From the NCBI GenBank assembly GCA_934631055.1, contig CAKTXP010000010.1, positions 1 through 32,334 of the forward strand: a stretch of 32,334 nucleotides of DNA, written 5' to 3'. The position numbers and the translations under genes were made by a program. This document shows positions 1-8,316 of the stretch, piece after piece. This DNA is from an uncultured Clostridia bacterium (GTDB taxonomy: Bacteria > Bacillota > Clostridia > Christensenellales > Aristaeellaceae). Every line of letters starts with the position of its first letter. The stretch's first letter is position 1. A model generated the notes under the pieces. It ran no database searches. It saw only the letters and a list, made by a program, of their open reading frames with translations, and was not told where the DNA came from.

Positions 1-174
1 GCCGCGGGTGAGCTCTTACCTCACCTTTCCACCCTTACACGTCAAGCGTGCGGTATCTCTCTGTTGCACTTTCCCTGGGGTCGCCCCCGCCGGGTGTTAC
101 CCGGCGCTCTGCCCTGTGGAGCTCGGACTTTCCTCACACCTTTCGGCGCGCGGCCGCCCGGCAACCTCACAAAC
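1..174 (-). ncRNA. rnpB: RNase P RNA, type A (5' part; 3' part lies beyond the window)
   Basis: This is the catalytic RNA of ribonuclease P, which trims the 5' leader of precursor tRNAs. Read on the minus strand it carries the family hallmarks in order: GAGGAAAGTCCGAGCTCC near the 5' end, a GGGTAACACCC hairpin, the AGTGCAACAGAGAG stretch, and AAAGGTGAGGTAAGAGCTCACC close to the window edge. These match the P4-containing core of bacterial type A RNase P RNA. The 5' end is placed about 7 bases after a perfect -10 box, so it is good to a few bases. The molecule is cut by the window start, so the 3' half cannot be judged. Confidence 0.95.
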
Positions 175-181
175 GGTCGAT

Positions 182-210
182 ATTATAGCACGTTCCGCGC
201 ATCGTGTCAA
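182..210 (-). promoter_or_regulatory. Consensus sigma-A promoter of rnpB
   Basis: The minus strand reads TTGACA (205-210), a 17-base spacer, then TATAAT (182-187). A TG lies one base upstream of the -10, making it an extended -10 promoter as well. All twelve hexamer bases match consensus. It begins 4 bases after the stop codon of the upstream zinc-ribbon gene, so rnpB has a strong promoter of its own despite following a long operon. Confidence 0.93.
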
Positions 211-214
211 GAAA

Positions 215-922
215 TTACTTGACCAGAATGATGCGCCCGCAGTTCTCGCATTCCACATACGCCGCGCCGGTGCGGATCTTGTTCATGTCCGCCGCCGGAA
301 GCTGCATGTTGCAGCCGCCGCAGCGGTCATCATGAATCCTGGTGATCGGCGGCGTGGAATGGCGCTTGATCGCCTTGTATTTTTCAAGCAGCGCCGGGTC
401 GATGCCCTTCGCTTCCTCAGCGACCTTCTTTTTCAGCTCTTCGAGCTTGACCGCCGCGTGCTTGTATTCCTCGTCGTAGATGACCTTGATGCGGTCAAAC
501 TCGGCGCGCGCTTTCGCCGCGCGCACGCGGACCTCGCGCTGCTGGCGATCGCGGGCTTCGGAGTCCTTGCGCATTTTGGCGAGTTCGCTCTCATATCGGG
601 AAATGGTCGTAATCAGCTTCTGGAGAGACGCAATCTGCTTCTTCGCTTCCTCAAGGTCTTCAGGGCGGTGCGCTTCAAAGTTCGCGCTCGCTTCCGCAAC
701 GGTGCCGTTCAGACGCTCGATCTCGTCCGCCAGCGCTTCCATGCGGTCGCTCATGATCTCCACATCCGCCTCGATCTTCTTGAGTACGTTCTGCTGTTCC
801 AGCAGGAAATCGCGGTGCTTGAGCAGCTCCTTGCGGTTGCTGTTGCCGCGCATCTCCTTTTCGTACTGATCCAGCTCCATATCCATCTGCTGATACTGCC
901 ACAAAAGTTCGTACTGTTCCAA
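215..922 (-). CDS. C4-type zinc ribbon protein, DUF164/COG1579 family
   Basis: The protein has 235 residues. Most of it (about residues 1-185) is charged heptad-like sequence predicted to form a long coiled-coil hairpin. The C-terminus is a zinc ribbon with Cys201, Cys204, Cys225 and Cys228 in two CxxC knuckles. This is the COG1579 architecture, whose members are thought to bind nucleic acid; the exact role is not established. The start is TTG at 920-922, chosen because GAGGAGGG lies 7-8 bases upstream and no better start exists. It is the last gene of the minus-strand operon, 21 bases after the TrmK-Nif3 gene. Its neighbour is usual, since Nif3 and COG1579 genes are often adjacent in Firmicutes. 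Confidence 0.9.
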   Translation of the reverse strand: MEQYELLWQYQQMDMELDQYEKEMRGNSNRKELLKHRDFLLEQQNVLKKIEADVEIMSDRMEALADEIERLNGTVAEASANFEAHRPEDLEEAKKQIASLQKLITTISRYESELAKMRKDSEARDRQQREVRVRAAKARAEFDRIKVIYDEEYKHAAVKLEELKKKVAEEAKGIDPALLEKYKAIKRHSTPPITRIHDDRCGGCNMQLPAADMNKIRTGAAYVECENCGRIILVK

Positions 923-943
923 AATAGGACCCTCCTCAATCTA

Positions 944-2413
944 TCAACGCCCGAAAGGATTTCCTTTCAAGCAGAAAACCGTCAGATTATATTGTAACGC
1001 ATCTGCCGCGTTTTGTAAAGCGGCGGCAAGCACTTCGCAGATCGGGTTTTCCGTCTCAAAATGCCCCGCTTCGATGACGCAGCATCCTTTGTCCACCGCG
1101 TCCAGCGCTTCGTGATGACGAATCTCGCCCGTAATGAAGCAGTCCGCGCCCAGCGCGAGCGCGTCGTCCAGCTCGCTTCCGCCTGCGCCGGAGCAGCAGC
1201 CCAGCATATGCACCGGCGTATCCGCCGCGCCGTATGCCCGAACGGCAGCATGCAGCTTCTGCTGCGCCCGCATGCAGAGCATGCCGAACGTCATGCCCTC
1301 TTCCAGCTCGCCCGCACGGACAAAGCCTTCTCCGCGGACATTCTGCGCGCCCATGAGCTTCATCAGCGTATCGTTCACGCCGCCCGGCGCCGCATCCAGA
1401 TTGGTGTGCGCCGCAATATGCGCGATACCCGCCTGCGCCATATCCAGCATCAGCCGACCCTCGCGTGTTTCATCCGTCACCCGCTTGACAGCGGAGAACA
1501 TGATCGGGTGATGCGTCAGGATGAGCTGAGCGCCCAGCGCTTTCGCTTCATCGACGGTCTGCTGAGTCAGATCGAGCGCGACGGCGACGCGCGTCACCTC
1601 CGCGTTCTTTCTGCCGAACAGAAAGCCGGGGTTATCCCATTCTTCCGCCAGCTCGTAAGGCGCGATTCTATCCACCATGTTCAAAACATCGGTCACTCTG
1701 CAAGTCTTCATGCCGATCGCCTCCGCAATCATCGCTAATTCCTGACCGCCAGCGCTCAGTCTTTCCCGCGCACGCGGCGTATCCGTCCCCGCCTGAGAGA
1801 GCATCTCCCGCACGCGTACGCCTCTTTGCCAGCCGAGATAATCCATCTGCTCTTCGTTTTTCGCGCCGTCCGCGCAAGCCCCCAGCAGCGCGTGGCGCTC
1901 ATCCGGCAGCGCCGCGTCGCCCCGCCGCGCAAGCATCGTCACATAATGCCGCCCCGCGGCACGGCAGTAGCTCTCTTCTTGAATCACAAAGCCCATCCGC
2001 GCCAACTCCGTGCGCAAAAGAGGCAGATCGACATTCGCCTGCACAATCAGCGCGGCGTTCCCGATTTGAGCAATGCCCTCGCGGACAATCTTGAGAATCG
2101 TCCCCGCGCCCATACCCAAAATCATCACCGCATGTACGGGCGTTTCCATCGCCGATAAACCGTCTGCCACCGTCAGCGCAGCGCGCTCTTCCAGCCCTCT
2201 GGACGCGAGCAGCCTGCGCGCCTTTTCCAGCGACGGCGCGCTCACATCGCTGGCGAACATCGTCAGCTCCGGCACGCTTTCCAGCAGACTTGCCGTCAGA
2301 AAACCGTGATCGCAGCCGATATCCGCCGCTTTGGGCTGTTCATGTCCCGCCAGTGCTTCCCGCGCCAGCTTCGCGGCGGCGCTCAGCCGCTCGTCAAGGA
2401 TGATCGGGTTCAT
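944..2413 (-). CDS. Fused tRNA (adenine-N1)-methyltransferase TrmK and Nif3-like dinuclear metal protein
   Basis: One open frame of 489 residues joins two proteins that are normally separate neighbours (B. subtilis yqfN and yqfO). Residues 1-234 are TrmK-like, methylating N1 of A22 in tRNA. Seen here are the SAM-binding ADIGCDHGFL (30-39), ADGL (83-86), ILGMGAG (98-104) and VQANVDLPLLR. Residues 235-489 are a Nif3/YqfO domain with LTHHPIMFSAVKR, AHTNLDA, GEIRHHEA and a GHFETE motif, supplying the expected dinuclear metal ligands. Canonical YqfO has an inserted domain, and the length here suggests a shorter version. The junction is MKTCRVTDVL, which looks like a natural Nif3 start and is preceded by GGAGG, so a separate Nif3 product is possible. 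The start has GGGGAGGA upstream and overlaps thiN by 4 bases. Confidence 0.9.
   Translation of the reverse strand: MNPIILDERLSAAAKLAREALAGHEQPKAADIGCDHGFLTASLLESVPELTMFASDVSAPSLEKARRLLASRGLEERAALTVADGLSAMETPVHAVMILGMGAGTILKIVREGIAQIGNAALIVQANVDLPLLRTELARMGFVIQEESYCRAAGRHYVTMLARRGDAALPDERHALLGACADGAKNEEQMDYLGWQRGVRVREMLSQAGTDTPRARERLSAGGQELAMIAEAIGMKTCRVTDVLNMVDRIAPYELAEEWDNPGFLFGRKNAEVTRVAVALDLTQQTVDEAKALGAQLILTHHPIMFSAVKRVTDETREGRLMLDMAQAGIAHIAAHTNLDAAPGGVNDTLMKLMGAQNVRGEGFVRAGELEEGMTFGMLCMRAQQKLHAAVRAYGAADTPVHMLGCCSGAGGSELDDALALGADCFITGEIRHHEALDAVDKGCCVIEAGHFETENPICEVLAAALQNAADALQYNLTVFCLKGNPFGR
1709..1724 (-). promoter_or_regulatory. Possible internal ribosome binding site and start codon for Nif3 alone
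   Basis: Within the fused TrmK-Nif3 gene the minus strand carries GGAGG (1720-1724), an 8-base spacer and ATG (1709-1711). The frame is unchanged and the ATG falls exactly at the domain boundary. Sequence and spacing are those of a good Shine-Dalgarno site. Whether it is used is inference. Confidence 0.45.
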
Positions 2414-3063
2414 GCGTCCTCCCCGTGTCCATGAATATCTCTGTAATGGAAGAGGATCAGATCGCCCGATCCCACGCAGATATGCGCTTCATTCGCCGTG
2501 ACCACATTGCTCATGCCAAGCGACGAATCGCTGGTCATCGTGTAGTTTTTCAGCGGATAGAACACGCCTTCTATCGTCACGCCGCGCACCTCGCCCATCG
2601 GCAGGAGCGATATCGTTTCGCCCTTCGCATTTTTCAGCGTATATTCGCCGTTGACGCGCAGAATGCGGACATCTTCCGCGCGAATCTCCGCCCAGACGTT
2701 CCGCCGCGCCGCGCGGATGAGCATCATCACGTTGGTCATCGCGTGGTCGAGCCTGCCGCCCAGCGCGCCCAGCAAGACGATCTCTGTCGCGCCGCGTTCA
2801 ATTGCCGTATTCAGCGCATGCTCACAGTCCGTGTCGTCTTTGATGCAGTCCAGACGGTTTTCGGGCAGCCTGCCCTCATATTTGGCAAGGATATCGGGGC
2901 GGATGGAGTCCATATCGCCGATGAGCATATCCGGCTCGACGCCCGCCGCGTCAAAGGCTTCCAGCCCTCTGTCCGCCGCAATCGTCAGGTCGGCTTCCTT
3001 TGCGCATGCGCGAAGCAGTTCTTCCCCCGGCGCGTCTCCGCCGAGTACGATAAGCGTCCGCAC
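2410..3063 (-). CDS. thiN: Thiamine pyrophosphokinase
   Basis: This cytosolic enzyme transfers pyrophosphate from ATP to thiamine to make thiamine pyrophosphate. Its 217 residues match the family length. Visible signatures are AADRGLEAF (29-37), IGDMDS (48-53; usually GDFDS), KDDTD and GALGGRLDH, which form the ATP/Mg and thiamine sites. The C-terminal half has the family's beta-sandwich pattern with SLLPMGEVRGVTIEG and SLGMSN. The start is GTG at 3061-3063 with GGAGGA about 8 bases upstream. It follows rpe by 3 bases and overlaps the TrmK-Nif3 gene by 4, so it is translationally coupled within the rsgA-rpe-thiN group common to Firmicutes. Confidence 0.95.
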   Translation of the reverse strand: MRTLIVLGGDAPGEELLRACAKEADLTIAADRGLEAFDAAGVEPDMLIGDMDSIRPDILAKYEGRLPENRLDCIKDDTDCEHALNTAIERGATEIVLLGALGGRLDHAMTNVMMLIRAARRNVWAEIRAEDVRILRVNGEYTLKNAKGETISLLPMGEVRGVTIEGVFYPLKNYTMTSDSSLGMSNVVTANEAHICVGSGDLILFHYRDIHGHGEDA

Positions 3064-3066
3064 CGT

Positions 3067-3735
3067 TTATTCCTCCGCGCATGCGAGTACGTCGCGCACG
3101 ACCGCTTTCGGATCGTCCGCGCGGAAAAGCCCCGTACCCATGACCAGCACATCCGCGCCGGCTTTGACAACCTTCTCCGCGTTTTCGCGCTTTACGCCGC
3201 CGTCCACCTCGATAAGGATGTCGCGTCCGGTTTTTTTGATCATGTCTTTCAGTTCGGGAATCTTCGCGATGCAGTCCTCACGCAGGCTCTGTCCGCCGAA
3301 TCCCGGCTCGACCGTCATCACCAGCACCAGATCGCACAGCGGCAGCAGAGGCTCGATCGCCTTGGCAGGCGTTGCGGGCTTGATGCTGATGCCCGCCTTT
3401 ACGCCCTGCGCGGCAATCGCGCGGAGCATCGTCTCCGCGTCGTCGTCCGCTTCAACGTGTACGGTAATGAGATCCGCGCCCGCCTTGGCATATGTCTCGA
3501 TATATTTCATCGGCTCGGACAGCATCAGATGAACGTCCAGAAACAACTCTGTCTGTCTGCGCATCGCGCGGACGAAATCCGGCCCAAAGCTGATATTCGG
3601 TACAAAATGACCATCCATGTGGTCAAGATGCAGCCATCCGATGCCCAGTTCCTCCACGCGGCGGATCTCATTGCCCAAGTTCATCAGATCCGCGCCCAGC
3701 ACGGAAGGCGATATCTCGATTTTTCTCTCGCTCAT
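3067..3735 (-). CDS. rpe: Ribulose-phosphate 3-epimerase
   Basis: The enzyme interconverts ribulose 5-phosphate and xylulose 5-phosphate in the pentose phosphate pathway. The TIM-barrel protein has 222 residues. Signatures are ISPSVLGADL near the N-terminus, MDGHFVPNISFGPD, DVHLMLSEP, MTVEPGFGGQ and the EVDGGV catalytic strand. The open frame runs further upstream, but the true start is the ATG at 3733-3735. The extra upstream residues overlap rsgA and are not family-like. The ATG shares one base with the rsgA stop (TGATG), a classic coupling arrangement. Confidence 0.96.
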   Translation of the reverse strand: MSERKIEISPSVLGADLMNLGNEIRRVEELGIGWLHLDHMDGHFVPNISFGPDFVRAMRRQTELFLDVHLMLSEPMKYIETYAKAGADLITVHVEADDDAETMLRAIAAQGVKAGISIKPATPAKAIEPLLPLCDLVLVMTVEPGFGGQSLREDCIAKIPELKDMIKKTGRDILIEVDGGVKRENAEKVVKAGADVLVMGTGLFRADDPKAVVRDVLACAEE

Positions 3736-4613
3736 CACTCGTAACGTCCTTTCCAATTCTCCCTGACCTGCGCCAACAGTTCGCGGTATCTCTGCCAGCG
3801 CGCCGCGCCAAGCTGCCCCGCGTCTACCGCGGCATGCACGGCGCATCCCGGCTCTCTGTCATGCAGGCACGGCTGAAAGCGGCATTCTCCCGCCAGCGCG
3901 TTGTATTCCGGATAAAGCTGCGCAAAATCCTGCGGGTCGATGTTCGGTTCCAGCTCAAGCAGGCTGAATCCCGGCGTATCCAGTACGAACATGCCGTCCA
4001 CAGCCATCATCTCCGCGCGCCGCGTCGTATGCCGTCCGCGCTCGGTCTTCCGGCTCAGCCCGCCAGTCTCCAATCCCAGACCAAACAGCGCATTGAGCAG
4101 CGAGCTTTTGCCGACCGCAGACTGTCCCGCAAGGCAGGTCACCTTACCGCGCATCGCTTCGCGCAGTTCGGAAACGCCTTCGCCTGTATGCGCGCTGACG
4201 CTGAATACGCGCAGCTGTGTGCCGACATACTCTCTGCGGATCTCCTGCGCCAGCTCGTCACCTAAATCGATCTTGTTGACGCATATCGCGGGGATCATGC
4301 CGCCCTTTTCCGCGCGCAGGATCAGCTTGTCGCACAGCAGCATATCCGGCTGAGGCACGCTCGCGACGACCAGCATCAGCATATCGACGTTGGCGACACT
4401 GGGTCTTTCCATCGCGCTTTTGCGCGGCAGAATCTCCTCCAGCCAGCCGTCCTCTTCCCCTTGTCCGGGGGTAAAGCGGACGTGGTCGCCGACCATCGGC
4501 GTCATCTTCTGATGACGCAGTTTCTTCTGTGCGCGCAGGGTATATTCCTGTCCATCCTCATCGCAAAGCACCGTATAAAAGCTTCCGATGCCCCGCAGGA
4601 TACTTCCCGTCAT
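3735..4613 (-). CDS. rsgA: Ribosome small subunit biogenesis GTPase RsgA
   Basis: RsgA is a circularly permuted GTPase that checks late 30S subunit maturation. The protein has 292 residues: an OB-fold domain (about 1-65), then the permuted G domain with G4 NKID (113-116), G1 GQSAVGKS (163-170) and G3 DTPG (212-215). A zinc site with Cys244, Cys249, His251 and Cys257 follows, then a C-terminal helix. The G4-before-G1 order is diagnostic. AAGGAG sits 5-6 bases before the ATG. It follows prkC by 45 bases, the widest gap in the operon. Confidence 0.96.
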   Translation of the reverse strand: MTGSILRGIGSFYTVLCDEDGQEYTLRAQKKLRHQKMTPMVGDHVRFTPGQGEEDGWLEEILPRKSAMERPSVANVDMLMLVVASVPQPDMLLCDKLILRAEKGGMIPAICVNKIDLGDELAQEIRREYVGTQLRVFSVSAHTGEGVSELREAMRGKVTCLAGQSAVGKSSLLNALFGLGLETGGLSRKTERGRHTTRRAEMMAVDGMFVLDTPGFSLLELEPNIDPQDFAQLYPEYNALAGECRFQPCLHDREPGCAVHAAVDAGQLGAARWQRYRELLAQVRENWKGRYE

Positions 4614-4658
4614 GCAAACTCCTTTTTTATCGCATTCAGGGCGCTGCCCCGAACGCTC

Positions 4659-6506
4659 CTACTGCAATACTGCCGTCGCTTCGCTCTTGAAATTCCCGTC
4701 AAGATACAGCCGCCATGTGCGCACGCCGCTCGTTTCGCTCCTGAGCGTTACGGAAAGCTCCAGTGTGCCTTCTTCCGTGTGCGTCGCCGCATACATGTCG
4801 CTTTCCTGTCCGTTTTCATCGACCAGCGTCACGCGAACCGTCACGCCGTCCTTCGGCGCATCGACCCGCACGGTCACGTTCGCCGTATACCGCCGCTTGT
4901 CGTAGTGTCCGACCGTCATATCGACAACGCTTCCGGGCAGGACTTCCGTGAATTTCTCGATCGACTGTCCCAGCACCACGCCGTCCTGCCGCGCCGTTTC
5001 CACGTTTTCATAGGTGATCTTTCCACAGGTCAGACCCACGGACGCCATGCGCTCTTCGGCTTCCTCTTCGCGCTGACCGACCAGCTCTGGAACGATGACG
5101 CGCCCGCCGGATACCGTCAGGCTGATTTCCGCTCCGGACAGCGCATTCGCGCCTGCTTCCGGAGACTGCGCCAGAACGACGCCGCGCAGTTTCTCGCTCG
5201 GTACGGTCTGGATATCGCCGATAATGAGTCCCTGACCGGTCAATGCGCCGATGGCTTCTTCCTGCTGCATGCCGACAACGCGCGGCACGAGCAGCAACCC
5301 GTTTCCGCGGGAGATCGTCGCGTGAACCTGCGTCCCTTTGCTGACCTCCGTATTGGCTTTCGGTTCCTGATCGCAGACATAGCCTTCCGCCGTGTCGCTG
5401 AACGCATAATCCAGTTCCAGCGTCAAGCCCGCGTTGCCCACCATCTTTTCCGCCGTCGCCGCGTCCAAACCAGTGAGATCCGGCATGCGCGAAAGGATGA
5501 ACATCGACTGAATCAGCCGCAGCCCCGCCACAGCGATGAGCGCGATAAGCACCAGTACGATAAACAGCGTCAGCAGCTTGGCAGGCAGACCGCGCGAGCG
5601 CTGCTTCTTCTTGATCTTTTCGACGACCTCATGCGGCGATTCCTCAATAACAAGGTGATGCTCCATGAATTCGCCGTCCGGATGGCGGAGCGCCCGCCGG
5701 AGGTCGCGCGCCATGCCGTCTGCGCTCTGATAGCGCTCCTGCGGCAGTTTTTTCAGCGATTTGCGGACGATCATCGCGACCGCCGGACTGACCTTCGCCT
5801 GCTGCTCGACAGGCTTGGGTTCCTCCATCAAGTGCATCATGGCGACGGATACCGCCGTCTCGCCTTCAAACGGCACATGCCCCGTCAGCATCTCATAGAG
5901 GATGACGCCCACGGAATACAGGTCGCTGGCGGCGGTCGCCTTCATGCCCTTCGCCTGCTCCGGCGAAAAGTAATGGACAGATCCCATGACGTTGCCATCG
6001 GTCGTCAGCGTCTTGGTATCCGCCATGCCTGCGATGCCGAAATCGCCGACTTTGATCTGCCCTGAACGCGAGATCATCACGTTCTGCGGCTTCACATCGC
6101 GGTGGATGATACCCCGCTGATGCGCATGACCCAGCGCCGCAAGGATCTGAAGCGTATAGCGAACCGCATCCTCCTGCGGGATGCTGCCCGATTGATTGAT
6201 GAGATCCTTGAGCGTCTGCCCGTCCACATATTCCATGGCGATATACGATACGCCGCCCACGTCACCCGAATCGATCATATTAACGATATTCGGGTGACCA
6301 AGCTTGCGGCATACCTCCGCTTCCCGCCTGAAACGTTCCTTATATTCCGGGTCTTCCTCATATTCTTCGCGCAAAACCTTGAACGCAACCGTTTGATGCG
6401 TTTTCAGGTCAAACGCGCGATAAACGATCGCCATGCCGCCGCGGCCGATGACGTCCTCTACGCGGAAACGGCGGCTGATGATCTTACCGATCAGTCTTGT
6501 TTCCAC
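4659..6506 (-). CDS. prkC: Serine/threonine protein kinase with PASTA domains (PrkC/Stk)
   Basis: This membrane kinase senses muropeptides or lipid II outside the cell and phosphorylates cytosolic targets, controlling growth and, in spore formers, germination. The protein has 615 residues. The kinase domain (about 10-275) has the glycine loop GRGGMA (21-26), Lys43, catalytic HRDVKPQN with Asp137, and DFG Asp155. A basic juxtamembrane stretch precedes one membrane helix at about 311-329. Three extracellular PASTA repeats follow (about 340-545), then a beta-rich tail of about 70 residues. The start is GTG at 6504-6506 with GAGGAGGG 6-8 bases upstream, and it overlaps prpC by 16 bases. Kinase and phosphatase genes adjacent in this order are the norm. 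Confidence 0.96.
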   Translation of the reverse strand: METRLIGKIISRRFRVEDVIGRGGMAIVYRAFDLKTHQTVAFKVLREEYEEDPEYKERFRREAEVCRKLGHPNIVNMIDSGDVGGVSYIAMEYVDGQTLKDLINQSGSIPQEDAVRYTLQILAALGHAHQRGIIHRDVKPQNVMISRSGQIKVGDFGIAGMADTKTLTTDGNVMGSVHYFSPEQAKGMKATAASDLYSVGVILYEMLTGHVPFEGETAVSVAMMHLMEEPKPVEQQAKVSPAVAMIVRKSLKKLPQERYQSADGMARDLRRALRHPDGEFMEHHLVIEESPHEVVEKIKKKQRSRGLPAKLLTLFIVLVLIALIAVAGLRLIQSMFILSRMPDLTGLDAATAEKMVGNAGLTLELDYAFSDTAEGYVCDQEPKANTEVSKGTQVHATISRGNGLLLVPRVVGMQQEEAIGALTGQGLIIGDIQTVPSEKLRGVVLAQSPEAGANALSGAEISLTVSGGRVIVPELVGQREEEAEERMASVGLTCGKITYENVETARQDGVVLGQSIEKFTEVLPGSVVDMTVGHYDKRRYTANVTVRVDAPKDGVTVRVTLVDENGQESDMYAATHTEEGTLELSVTLRSETSGVRTWRLYLDGNFKSEATAVLQ

Positions 6507-7219
6507 GTTCCGCCCTCCTCGCCCGTGCAGAGAATCAGCGTCACGTTATCGCTGCCGCCCGCGTCCAGCGCCATGGCGATCAGTTTGTCCGCCGCGGCTT
6601 CGATATCGTTTTCAAGCAGCACGCGCTCGATCTCCTCGTCAGGAACCATACCCGTCAGTCCGTCCGTGCAAAGCAGAAAGCGATCCCCCGGCAGATGATC
6701 CGCCGCCAGCAGGTCGGGCGTATTGTCGCCCTCCGTCCCCAGCGCGCGGGTGATGATATTGCGGCGCGGATGAACCCGCGCTTCCTCTTTTGTAATCAAT
6801 CCCGCGCGGACAAACTCGCCGACCAGCGAATGGTCTTCGGTGATCTGTTCCATTTTCCCGCCGCGCAGGCGGTAGATGCGGCTGTCGCCGACATGCGCGA
6901 TATACATATACTTGTCCGCGCGCCACATCATCGAGAGTGTTGTACCCATGCCGGCGCATTCCGCATGTCCCTTGGCGTGCGCAAGGATCTTTTCATGCGC
7001 AGAGAGAACGGCTTTTTTCAGCAGCGCGATGCTCGGTTTTTTCCGCTGAGCAGCCATATCTTTAACGGCGTTGATCGCCATCGCGCTGGCGACTTCGCCC
7101 GCCAGATGTCCGCCCATGCCGTCCGCAACGGCAAACACGCCGCGCTTTTCGTCAAACCACGCCGCGTCTTCATTCTGCTTGCGCTTTCTGCCGATATCGG
7201 TGCGCATTGTCGCCGCCAC
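6491..7219 (-). CDS. prpC: PP2C-type serine/threonine phosphatase (PrpC/Stp)
   Basis: This metal-dependent phosphatase reverses phosphorylation by the adjacent PrkC. The PP2C motifs are all present: QNEDAAWF with the first metal-binding Asp, VADGMGGH, HVGDSRIYRLR, LLCTDGLTGM and the closing GGSDNVTLIL. The start is uncertain. A GTG at 7219 sits 8 bases after AGGGAG and is preferred; a GTG at 7228 and an ATG at 7207 are in the same frame, the latter matching the usual family N-terminus. The length, about 240 residues, is typical. The gene begins about 20 bases after rlmN and overlaps prkC. Confidence 0.94.
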   Translation of the reverse strand: MAATMRTDIGRKRKQNEDAAWFDEKRGVFAVADGMGGHLAGEVASAMAINAVKDMAAQRKKPSIALLKKAVLSAHEKILAHAKGHAECAGMGTTLSMMWRADKYMYIAHVGDSRIYRLRGGKMEQITEDHSLVGEFVRAGLITKEEARVHPRRNIITRALGTEGDNTPDLLAADHLPGDRFLLCTDGLTGMVPDEEIERVLLENDIEAAADKLIAMALDAGGSDNVTLILCTGEEGGTWKQD

Positions 7220-7239
7220 GCCGCTCACTCCCTGTCGTT

Positions 7240-8316
7240 TTATTCAGCCGTTGTTTCGTCCGTTTCCTGATTATCCCGAATATAGCGTCGGCGGAGCTGT
7301 CCGCATGCGCCCTCGATATCGTCGCCCATCTCTCGGCGGCGGGTCACGGAGATGCCCTTCTGCTCAAGCATATGCTTGAACGCATCCACCTCGCGCTCGG
7401 TCACGCCTGTCAATCCGCGTTCGGGAACGCTGTTGAGCGGAATCAGATTGACGTGGCACTGCATGCCGCGCAGTCTGCCCGCCAGCTCGACCGCCTGCAC
7501 CGGATCGGCGTTCACGCCATGCACCAGCGCATACTCAAAGATGACGCGGCGTCCCGTCTTTTCAATATAATTCCGGCACGCGGCAAGCACCTCGTCCATG
7601 CTGTATTTGCGCGCAACGGGCATCAGCTTCCTGCGCACCTCGTCGTTGGGCGCATGCAGCGACAGCGACAGCGTGACCGGCAGATCTTCCTCCGCAAACC
7701 GACGCATGTTCTCCACCAGACCGCAGGTCGAGAGCGACACGCTGCGCATGCCGATGCACAGACCACCCTCCATCCTCAGGATACGGAGGAACTTGACCAC
7801 GTTGTCATAGTTGTCCAGCGGTTCGCCGCTGCCCATCAATACGATGTTGCCCACTTTCTGCCCCTGCGGCGCAAGAACGCCGTTGGCGCAGACGATCTGC
7901 CCCAGCATCTCCGCCGGAGTCAGGCTTCTGGCACAGCCGTCCAGCGTGGACGCGCAGAACGCGCACCCCATCCGGCAGCCGACCTGCGTGGACAGGCAGA
8001 GCGTGTTGCCGTATTTATAGCGCATCAGCACGCCCTCGATGACGTTTCCGTCCGTCAGGCGGTACAGCAGCTTGATTGTTCCATCCAGCTTGGATTCAAT
8101 CGTTTCCAGCACGGCGACCGGATTCGCGATGCAGCTTTCATCCATCTGTTCGCGCAGCGCCTTAGGCAGGTTGCTCATCTTTTCAAACGGCACACCCTGA
8201 TGCAGCCATGAAAACACCTGCTTGGCGCGGAACGCGGGCTGACCCATCGTTTTAAAATACGCCCCCAGCTCGTCCGGCGTAAAGCCGAGGAGCTGCGTCT
8301 TTTCCGCGTTCGTCAT
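7240..8316 (-). CDS. rlmN: Dual-specificity RNA methyltransferase RlmN
   Basis: This radical SAM enzyme adds a C2 methyl group to A2503 of 23S rRNA and, in some bacteria, A37 of tRNAs. The protein has 358 residues. The cluster cysteines are Cys114, Cys118 and Cys121 in CRMGCAFC. GSGEPLDNYDNV and LSTCGLVENM follow, and the C-terminal GDDIEGACGQL supplies the methyl-carrying cysteine. A Cfr resistance enzyme is unlikely because the TLDGCARSLTPAE region and the operon position are those of RlmN. It overlaps rsmB by 4 bases. Confidence 0.95.
   Translation of the reverse strand: MTNAEKTQLLGFTPDELGAYFKTMGQPAFRAKQVFSWLHQGVPFEKMSNLPKALREQMDESCIANPVAVLETIESKLDGTIKLLYRLTDGNVIEGVLMRYKYGNTLCLSTQVGCRMGCAFCASTLDGCARSLTPAEMLGQIVCANGVLAPQGQKVGNIVLMGSGEPLDNYDNVVKFLRILRMEGGLCIGMRSVSLSTCGLVENMRRFAEEDLPVTLSLSLHAPNDEVRRKLMPVARKYSMDEVLAACRNYIEKTGRRVIFEYALVHGVNADPVQAVELAGRLRGMQCHVNLIPLNSVPERGLTGVTEREVDAFKHMLEQKGISVTRRREMGDDIEGACGQLRRRYIRDNQETDETTAE

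Noticed and set aside
8..997. Plus-strand open frame across rnpB and the zinc-ribbon gene
   Set aside because: It covers an RNA gene and the reverse of a clear protein gene. The product shows only compositional bias.
4461..6065. Plus-strand open frame of 534 codons opposite prkC
   Set aside because: It is antisense to a well-supported kinase gene and shows no domain.
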